A DNA stretch of 63,305 bases from Pseudomonas sp. Leaf48 (GTDB lineage Bacteria > Pseudomonadota > Gammaproteobacteria > Pseudomonadales > Pseudomonadaceae). Shown here in pieces: positions 58,510 to 63,305 of the stretch. The number at the start of each line of letters is the position of its first letter. Position 1 is the first letter of the stretch. The position numbers were made by a program, and so were the translations under genes. Location of the stretch: assembly GCF_001421885.1 (NCBI RefSeq), contig NZ_LMLH01000001.1, positions 379,196 through 442,500 on the forward strand, in the 5' to 3' direction. The notes under the pieces were generated by a model. The model ran no database searches, was not told the origin of the DNA, and saw only the letters and a program-made list of their open reading frames with translations.

Positions 58510-58571
58510 TTTTTATCGTTTTTTATGTTTGCAAACGGGGAAAAGGTTGGTTAAGATACGCCCCGTGTTGC

Positions 58572-58662
58572 GGAGAGCTGGCCGAGTGGCCGAAGGCGCT
58601 CCCCTGCTAAGGGAGTACACCTCAAAAGGGTGTCGGGGGTTCGAATCCCCCGTTCTCCGCCA
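58572..58662 (+). tRNA. tRNA-Ser (anticodon GCT)
   Basis: GGAGAGC/GTTCTCC acceptor stem with G discriminator and encoded CCA, a long variable arm (type II) and GCT at 58606-58608 in the loop CTGCTAA. Confidence 0.96.
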
Positions 58663-58727
58663 TTATTTGCGTAGTACGTTGTAATCTGGCTTCTTCGGTA
58701 AGTTGTTGAAATTACTAGAAAAAGTGT

Positions 58728-58755
58728 TTGACATAGAGATTAGACGGCCTATAAT
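58728..58755 (+). promoter_or_regulatory. Sigma-70 promoter of the tRNA-Arg genes
   Basis: TTGACA at 58728-58733 and TATAAT at 58750-58755 with a 16-base spacer, followed by a GCGCGGC region like a stringent discriminator. Confidence 0.85.
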
Positions 58756-58769
58756 GCGCGGCAACAAAT

Positions 58770-58846
58770 GCACTCGTAGCTCAGCTGGATAGAGTACTCG
58801 GCTACGAACCGAGCGGTCACAGGTTCGAATCCTGTCGAGTGCACCA
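58770..58846 (+). tRNA. tRNA-Arg (anticodon ACG), copy 1
   Basis: GCACTCG/CGAGTGC acceptor stem, encoded CCA and ACG at 58804-58806 in CTACGAA. The sequence is identical to copy 2. Confidence 0.97.
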
Positions 58847-58918
58847 TTTAAGAGTTGTTTGCAGCAATGCAGGTAACTTGGCTTCAACCAGTTGTGATCT
58901 GGTATAAAAACACAACTT

Positions 58919-58995
58919 GCACTCGTAGCTCAGCTGGATAGAGTACTCGGCTACGAACCGAGCGGTCACAGGTTCGAATCCTGTCGAGTGCACCA
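58919..58995 (+). tRNA. tRNA-Arg (anticodon ACG), copy 2
   Basis: Identical to copy 1, with ACG at 58953-58955, separated from it by 72 bases and followed by a terminator. Confidence 0.97.
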
Positions 58996-59003
58996 TACAA
59001 CAG

Positions 59004-59030
59004 AAAGCCCGCATTTATTGCGGGCTTTTT
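59004..59030 (+). terminator. Terminator of the tRNA cluster
   Basis: AAAGCCCGC-ATTTATT-GCGGGCTTTTT. It overlaps the stop codon and last codons of the convergent gene at 59015. Confidence 0.9.
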
Positions 59031-59539
59031 GCCGTCCGGGATTTGGCTTTTCCCGTGCTGCATCCCTTCTCATCGAACTCGACTTCGACCTGCGCGCTGC
59101 GACCAGGCTTCGCACCATAGCGATAACTTGTCGTCGAGTTGCGAGCACTGATCCTGTCCGGCTTGCCGAGGGCGCTTTCGACGTCCTGCCGGCTCATGCC
59201 GGCGACTATGCGCTGATTGATGATCGCCTTGCGGCGCTCCTGGGGGCTGATCAGGTTTGCGCAGTTTTCCTCTGTCTGGCCGATCACGACCGGTTCTCTG
59301 TTGTTGATTTTCATGCTGGGTGTTTCGCGGGCTTCGGCCTCAGGCAAGAGCGCCTTGTTGCTGCTGGACGGGGAAGGGCGCACATCCTGAAGCGAGGCGC
59401 TTTCGCCGGCAATGCAACTGAGTGTGGTAAAGGTGATGTGGCCATTGGCAGCTTCGCAACGCTGAACGACAGTGGCGGAGACCGCGGGCGGCGCGCTGAG
59501 CATGGCAAGCAGTAACAGGTATCGCGCATTCGATGGCAT
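59015..59539 (-). CDS. Secreted DUF4124/BamE-like small protein
   Basis: The 174-residue protein has a signal peptide (MPSNARYLLLLAMLSAPPAV then SA), a DUF4124-like ATVVQRCEAANGHITFTTLS segment with Cys, and a C-terminal BamE/SmpA-like helix motif (INQRIVAGMSRQDVESALGK then PDRIS). It likely lives in the periplasm. GGAGGG precedes the ATG. Its last codons overlap the tRNA terminator. Confidence 0.82.
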   Translation of the reverse strand: MPSNARYLLLLAMLSAPPAVSATVVQRCEAANGHITFTTLSCIAGESASLQDVRPSPSSSNKALLPEAEARETPSMKINNREPVVIGQTEENCANLISPQERRKAIINQRIVAGMSRQDVESALGKPDRISARNSTTSYRYGAKPGRSAQVEVEFDEKGCSTGKAKSRTAKSPQ

Positions 59540-59731
59540 TGAGCGCCCTCCATGACGTTCGCGCTCTAGGGTAGCTGGCAGAAATTTCGGTGCTGGTGTG
59601 TTTTCTTTGCAGAATGAGTCGTCGCATTTTCATGGATCAGGATTGCGCTCAAGTTTGTTTCGCAAGCGCTTGTTTCAGACCGGGATTTTTTAGCGTTTTA
59701 AACCGTCAGGCGGTGTATCATTGCGACCGTC

Positions 59732-59749
59732 AGCCCCGCCGGGGCTTTT
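59732..59749 (+). terminator. Hairpin in the mgtE leader
   Basis: AGCCCC-GCC-GGGGCT then TTT. It could attenuate mgtE transcription, or be a simple leader stem. Confidence 0.5.
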
Positions 59750-59760
59750 GGAATACTTCC

Positions 59761-59820
59761 ATGGACTTACCCAGTAGTTACTCAATACCCCGTTTTACCA
59801 ATCATGAATTGACTGATTGA
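59761..59820 (+). CDS. 19-codon leader ORF upstream of mgtE
   Basis: The frame encodes MDLPSSYSIPRFTNHELTD and ends 40 bases before mgtE. It begins right after the hairpin at 59732-59749 and has two prolines. Salmonella mgtA uses a proline-rich leader peptide of comparable length. The ribosome binding site (GGAA) is weak, so this is tentative. Confidence 0.4.
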   Translation: MDLPSSYSIPRFTNHELTD

Positions 59821-59860
59821 TTCTTCCGGCGCACCCCGCTGCTGGGAGTGGAGTTCGCCT

Positions 59861-61303
59861 ATGTCTGAAGTTGAAGTAAAGAAAACGCAGGAAAGCTTGC
59901 AGGATCGCCTGGCCCAGGTGATCGAATTGCTGCAGCGCCAGCGAGTTGTCGAAGACCTGACTCACCGCCAGGAAGGCCCGCATCATGACCGGGTCGAGAA
60001 CCTGGTTCACCGGCAGAACCTCGTCGAGTTGCAACGCAAGCTCGATGATCTGCACTCCGCCGACGTCGCCTACATCCTTGAAGCCTTGCCGCTGGACGAT
60101 CGTCTGACGCTCTGGCAACTGGTCAAGGCCGATCGCGACGGCGACATCCTGCTCGAAGTATCCGACTCGGTTCGTGAAACCCTGATCGCCGACATGGACG
60201 ATCACGAGCTCCTGGCTGCGGCCAAGGACATGGATGCCGACGAACTCGCTGACCTGGCCTCCGAGCTGCCGCGAGACGTCGTCCACGAGCTGATGGAGTC
60301 GCTGGACCAGCAACAGCGCGAGCGCGTCCGTTCGGCCCTGTCCTACGACGAGGAGCAGGTCGGCGCATTGATGGACTTCGAGATGGTGACCATCCGTGAG
60401 GATGTCAGTCTCGAAGTGGTGTTGCGTTACCTGCGTCGTCTCAAGGAGCTGCCGGGCCACACCGACAAGTTGTTTGTGGTCGATTACGACGGTGTCCTCA
60501 AGGGCGTGCTGCCGATCAAGCGGTTGCTGGTCAACGATCCGGACAAGCAGGTAGCCGAAGTGATGGCCAGCGATCCGGTGAGTTTTCACCCGGACGAAGA
60601 TGCCTACGACGCCGCCCAGGCGTTTGAGCGTTACGACTTGATCTCGGCCCCTGTGGTCGACAAGAACGGCAAGCTGATCGGCCGTCTGACCATCGACGAA
60701 ATGGTCGACCTGATTCGTGAAGAGAGCGAAAGCGAAGTTCTCAACATGGCGGGTCTGCGCGAAGAAGAAGATATTTTTGCCTCGGTCTGGAAGTCCCTGC
60801 GTAACCGTTGGGCCTGGCTGGCGATCAACCTGATTACCGCGTTCGTGGCCTCTCGAGTGATCGGGCTGTTTGAAGGATCGATCGAGAAACTCGTGGCTCT
60901 GGCCGCATTGATGCCAATCGTGGCGGGTATCGGTGGCAACTCGGGCAACCAGACCATCACCATGATTGTCCGGGCCATGGCCCTGGATCAGGTGAATACC
61001 GGCAATACCTCCCGCTTGATGCGCAAGGAACTGGCGGTTTCCTTGATCAACGGTGTGATCTGGGGTGGGGTTATCGGTGTCGTGGCCTTTCTGCTGTACG
61101 GCAGTTGGTCCCTTGGGGTGGTCATGACGGCCGCCATGACGCTCAACCTGTTGCTGGCGGCGCTGATGGGGGTGCTGATTCCCATGACCCTGGCACGCCT
61201 GGGGCGCGATCCTGCGATGGGTGCCAGTGTGATGATCACGGCAGTCACGGACAGCGGCGGCTTCTTCATCTTCCTCGGGCTGGCGACGATCTTTCTGCTC
61301 TGA
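59861..61303 (+). CDS. mgtE: Magnesium transporter MgtE
   Basis: The 480-residue Mg2+ channel has the N-terminal MgtE_N domain (DVAYILEALPLDDRLTLWQL...), two CBS domains around residues 180-290 and a five-helix C-terminal pore (WAWLAINLITAFVASRVIGL...GGNSGNQTITMIVRAMALDQ). Mg2+ bound between the cytosolic domains closes it. GGGAGTGGAG precedes the ATG. A leader ORF and hairpin lie upstream and a terminator follows. Confidence 0.95.
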   Translation: MSEVEVKKTQESLQDRLAQVIELLQRQRVVEDLTHRQEGPHHDRVENLVHRQNLVELQRKLDDLHSADVAYILEALPLDDRLTLWQLVKADRDGDILLEVSDSVRETLIADMDDHELLAAAKDMDADELADLASELPRDVVHELMESLDQQQRERVRSALSYDEEQVGALMDFEMVTIREDVSLEVVLRYLRRLKELPGHTDKLFVVDYDGVLKGVLPIKRLLVNDPDKQVAEVMASDPVSFHPDEDAYDAAQAFERYDLISAPVVDKNGKLIGRLTIDEMVDLIREESESEVLNMAGLREEEDIFASVWKSLRNRWAWLAINLITAFVASRVIGLFEGSIEKLVALAALMPIVAGIGGNSGNQTITMIVRAMALDQVNTGNTSRLMRKELAVSLINGVIWGGVIGVVAFLLYGSWSLGVVMTAAMTLNLLLAALMGVLIPMTLARLGRDPAMGASVMITAVTDSGGFFIFLGLATIFLL

Positions 61304-61316
61304 CCGGCCTTGCCAC

Positions 61317-61342
61317 AAAAACCCGCTCCGGCGGGTTTTTTT
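61317..61342 (+). terminator. Terminator after mgtE
   Basis: AAAAACCCGCTCCGGCGGGT then TTTTTT. Confidence 0.9.
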
Positions 61343-61359
61343 GTGCCCGAAATCCAGGC

Positions 61360-61388
61360 AAAAAAAAGCCAGCGATTAGGCTGGCTTT
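61360..61388 (-). terminator. Terminator of amrZ
   Basis: On the minus strand AAAGCCAGC, CTAATC, GCTGGCTTT, then a T-run. It backs onto the mgtE terminator. Confidence 0.88.
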
Positions 61389-61404
61389 GGGCGTTCGGGT
61401 TGGA

Positions 61405-61731
61405 TCAGGAGGCGTCGGCGGCCATTTCGGCGTCGTGCGCGATCAGCGAAACAAGGGCGTTCTGCTGGCGATGGGATAGTTGGCGAAAGCGCTGCAGCAA
61501 CTCGCGTTCGTGCAATGACAGCTCAGGGCTGTCCAGGCGCATGCTCAACTCTTCTCCCAGTGCGCCTTCCTGAATAAGACTCTGCTCAAGGCGCGCAATG
61601 ATCTCGGAGTTCATACTGCGATGATGATTGCGAGCCACCTCGGCAATGCGTTCACGCATTCCGTCTGGCAGACGTACGACGAACTTGTCAGCCGTACGGC
61701 TGGAATAAATTGCCTGTTTCAATGGGCGCAT
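61405..61731 (-). CDS. amrZ: AmrZ, ribbon-helix-helix transcription regulator
   Basis: The 108-residue Arc-type protein begins [20 protein letters not shown] and contains [20 protein letters not shown] then [12 protein letters not shown], the ribbon and helices of AmrZ. The C-terminal [20 protein letters not shown] is its tetramerisation part. In Pseudomonas AmrZ controls alginate or other polysaccharide genes, flagella and cyclic-di-GMP enzymes. Two residues are missing after KQA compared with the P. aeruginosa protein. It is opposite in direction to mgtE. Confidence 0.93.
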   Translation of the reverse strand: MRPLKQAIYSSRTADKFVVRLPDGMRERIAEVARNHHRSMNSEIIARLEQSLIQEGALGEELSMRLDSPELSLHERELLQRFRQLSHRQQNALVSLIAHDAEMAADAS

Positions 61732-62134
61732 ATATTTAACCGGTTTAGTTCAGGGGAGCGGTTTTGGGGATTGACCGCAGGATGTCTGGTAGGACAAGCA
61801 CTATGGCCAAATGTTCAACCTGAATTGATAGAGGCGCGCATCATGCCTCAAATTAGCCATACCATTGGCGTCAATTCTGTGACAAATATTGAGCCGGGTA
61901 AAGGCGTTCTGCCAGCACTGATTATCAGAAATGCGGACTGGTTTGAAAAGTTCGACCGGTTCTGATCGCCTACTGCATTAGCGGCCGGACCAACGGTTGG
62001 CAAAAAGGGGCGGGTATACGAATTCGGCCACTGTTCCTCCACCTTTACAGGATAGTGGCAAATGGCCGATTTGCTAGGGTTGGCACTATAGGGGTGGTGA
62101 ATTCAGGACGGACGGCTGGCGGGCGGGCGTGGTG
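61732..62134. other. amrZ upstream region
   Basis: About 400 bases, with no convincing gene. TTGGCAAAAAGGGGC (61997-62011) and TGGCAAATGGCC (62056-62067) resemble AmrZ-type GGCAAA sites and might be autoregulatory. Confidence 0.45.
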
Positions 62135-62314
62135 TCAGCGTAGCACCGGATCGAACTTGATCTTGCGTCCGGCTATCAGTGCCAGCACGAACAATGCTGT
62201 GAACAAACCGCAGGCAATCAGGGGCAGGGTGATGACCATCTCTTCGGTCAAGGACAGATGAAGAATGCCGCTCAGTAGGGCGAGGATGAAAAATCCTGCG
62301 GCTGATTTGGACAT
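62135..62314 (-). CDS. Small membrane protein (59 residues)
   Basis: The protein begins MSKSAAGFFILALLSGILHL and has two predicted membrane helices (ITLPLIACGLFTALFVLALI). CAGGAG precedes the ATG at 62314, which I prefer to the ORF start at 62338. It follows the secreted small protein by about 20 bases and is probably in the same operon. Family unknown. Confidence 0.65.
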   Translation of the reverse strand: MSKSAAGFFILALLSGILHLSLTEEMVITLPLIACGLFTALFVLALIAGRKIKFDPVLR

Positions 62315-62334
62315 GTGTTGCTCCTGATGGGGAA

Positions 62335-62571
62335 TCAAAATACCAAACGTTCAGACGACGGCGCCCGCAGCAGGGTGTTCTCCTGGCTGACGTCCTGACC
62401 GGCAGAGCCGCGGTCGCTCATCACCGCCAACTGTGGTGCTTTTTGCAGCTGCAGGAAATGCGGAATGCGTTGGGCCACCACCGCCTCGACTGCACCGTTC
62501 TCGGGAATAAGTTGCAAACCCACTAAAACCGTCAGAGCGATCGCGTTCGCGAGTAAAAGGACGCTGTTCAT
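62335..62571 (-). CDS. Small secreted or anchored protein (78 residues)
   Basis: It begins MNSVLLLANAIALTVLVGLQ, a hydrophobic lead that acts as a signal peptide or anchor, then VEAVVAQRIPHFLQLQKAPQ. GGAGG lies 10-14 bases before the ATG at 62571. A candidate sigma-54 promoter lies 38 bases upstream and TGCAAATTGCA-type inverted motifs lie 120-160 bases upstream. Function unknown. Confidence 0.65.
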   Translation of the reverse strand: MNSVLLLANAIALTVLVGLQLIPENGAVEAVVAQRIPHFLQLQKAPQLAVMSDRGSAGQDVSQENTLLRAPSSERLVF

Positions 62572-62608
62572 CGAGCTGGCCTCCGTCGTTCTTCTGAGAA
62601 CAGCAGAA

Positions 62609-62623
62609 GCAGCTCGCATGCCA
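62609..62623 (-). promoter_or_regulatory. Candidate sigma-54 promoter (-24/-12)
   Basis: On the minus strand TGGCATGCGAGCTGC has GG-N10-GC, the sigma-54 spacing, with TGGCA as the -24 box and CTGC as the -12. It fits a start site about 25 bases before the small-protein gene. Confidence 0.5.
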
Positions 62624-62687
62624 GAGTCTATCGGCATTTAAATGCTTTAAAAACAATCAATTAAGATATTTGCCGGGCAGGCGGGGG

Positions 62688-62730
62688 TTGCAATTTGCAA
62701 TGATGGCTTTTTGCGGTGATGCAAATTGCA
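62688..62730. promoter_or_regulatory. Candidate upstream activator sites
   Basis: TTGCAATTTGCAA (62688-62700) and TGCAAATTGCA (62720-62730) are inverted copies of one another, spaced 30 bases between centres, 70-120 bases upstream of the sigma-54 candidate. Confidence 0.45.
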
Positions 62731-62862
62731 CGGTAAACAAGTCAACATCGGAATGGGGCTGCTGCCTACACTTAAAAAGCCTACGGACGACATGACAAAA
62801 GCATGCCTGGCCGTTAACATGCACGCCGTCTATCGCTGCGCGATTCTGCGCCGGCGACTTGT

Positions 62863-62939
62863 GTCTCAGTAGCTCAATTGGATAGAGCATCCCCCTCCTA
62901 AGGGGAAGGTTGGCAGTTCGAACCTGCCCTGGGACACCA
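62863..62939 (+). tRNA. tRNA-Arg (anticodon CCT)
   Basis: GTCTCAG/CTGGGAC acceptor stem (one G-T pair), encoded CCA and CCT at 62897-62899 in the loop CTCCTAA. This tRNA gene is a frequent integration site for genetic elements, but I see no attached element here. Confidence 0.96.
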
Positions 62940-63010
62940 ATATTTACTGATGGTTAGCACTGAAATTTGCTGATCAACGCGACTCATGCCAGCAAGGTAG
63001 CAGCGCAAGT

Positions 63011-63045
63011 AAAAAGGCCCCGGCTTCACAGCACGGGGCCTTTCT
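63011..63045. terminator. Terminator downstream of tRNA-Arg(CCT)
   Basis: AAAAAGGCCCC...GGGGCCTTT stem with T residues on either side. Confidence 0.82.
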
Positions 63046-63065
63046 CGTTTTCAGCCTTCAAAAAT

Positions 63066-63097
63066 TCCGGAACCTGGTCAGCAGGTTCCGGATTTTT
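63066..63097. terminator. Second hairpin/terminator
   Basis: CCGGAACCTG-GTCAG-CAGGTTCCGG then ATTTTT. Confidence 0.8.
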
Positions 63098-63200
63098 CTG
63101 CTGATCAAGGATTCGTCAACTTTCTGAGCTGAACAGCCTTGATCAATTGTTACGGTCGTTCAGCACCTTGGTTCGATGAGGGGCTATTCGCCCCCCACGC

Positions 63201-63305
63201 TCAAAGTATGAAGTCCGAAGTCGAGAGGCTGGTGACACCGGTGATCTGAATGGCGAACTCGGCGGCGTTGTCCGCATCCGTGTTGCCGTAGAGCACGCCA
63301 TTGGC
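63201..63305 (-). CDS. C-terminal end of an RTX-like calcium-binding exoprotein (partial)
   Basis: The last 34 codons of a minus-strand gene read ANGVLYGNTDADNAAEFAIQ then ITGVTSLSTSDFIL and TGA. The DNAAEFAIQITGV..L..SDFIL ending is typical for serralysin-type or other RTX exoproteins secreted by type I systems. The rest lies outside the window. Confidence 0.7.
   Translation of the reverse strand, partial: ANGVLYGNTDADNAAEFAIQITGVTSLSTSDFIL

Noticed and set aside
61621..61965. Plus-strand ORF of 114 codons opposite amrZ
   Set aside because: It overlaps amrZ and its leader on the other strand, and its sequence has no conserved content; the minus-strand AmrZ reading is clear.
62863..63200. 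Integrated element at tRNA-Arg(CCT)
   Set aside because: The tRNA is a common integration target, but no integrase and no repeat of the tRNA 3' end are visible in this window.

Overview
The window is a chromosomal segment of a fluorescent Pseudomonas, most likely P. fluorescens/koreensis-type. The evidence is high GC coding, the aotJQMOP-argR and aruCFGDB/astE arginine genes followed by ltaE, alaS, lysC, rsmA and mgtE in the usual Pseudomonas order, an AmrZ orthologue, and many copies of the GTGGGAGCGGGCTTGCTCGCGA palindromic repeat of this group, often as inverted pairs. No searches were run; all names come from reading the translations and motifs.

Layout. 1-9 kb: a GST, the gluconate module (LacI-type GntR, GntK, GntT permease) with three similar palindromic operators, an AlaC-type aminotransferase, and small metabolic or acetyltransferase genes. 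9-20 kb: a YciI/sigma-factor pair with a tiny coupled leader ORF, a LysR regulator and PACE efflux protein, an O-methyltransferase/2OG-dioxygenase pair, a CorA/ZntB transporter, PepSY protein, GlpQ, DUF2025, DUF1003 and an exported amidase. 20-27.5 kb: an accessory stretch with an XRE regulator under a LexA-like box, an antitoxin remnant, a probably frameshifted gene, a nitrilase-family hydrolase, an uncharacterised zinc-motif protein, McrB and McrC of AT-richer composition, and a BRO-N protein. 27.8-32.4 kb: nrdB without nrdA, a DUF2790 protein and acsA.

32.5-52 kb is the arginine block. It holds the uptake operon aotJQMOP with the regulator argR, then the succinyltransferase catabolic genes aruC, aruF, aruG, astD, astB, a His-rich small protein and astE. 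Half-sites matching the Pseudomonas ArgR pattern TGTCGC-N8-AA lie upstream of both aotJ and aruC. A 5-kb gene for a DUF6543/leucine-rich-repeat toxin-like protein, with a duplicated LRR module, sits on the opposite strand between argR and aruC.

52-63.3 kb: an FMN riboswitch with a RibH2-type lumazine synthase, ltaE, alaS, lysC (with an internal start), rsmA/csrA, tRNA-Ser(GCT), two identical tRNA-Arg(ACG), an outer-membrane-type small protein, mgtE behind a short leader ORF, amrZ, two small envelope proteins (one behind a candidate sigma-54 promoter), tRNA-Arg(CCT), and the last 34 codons of an RTX-like exoprotein.

The main leads are the McrBC island with an EVE-like domain inserted between Walker A and Walker B, the SOS-box XRE gene next to antitoxin debris, the duplicated-LRR toxin inside the arginine regulon, the unusual ArgR half-site spacings, the tiny coupled leader ORFs, and the sigma-54/TGCAAATTGCA architecture near the right end.
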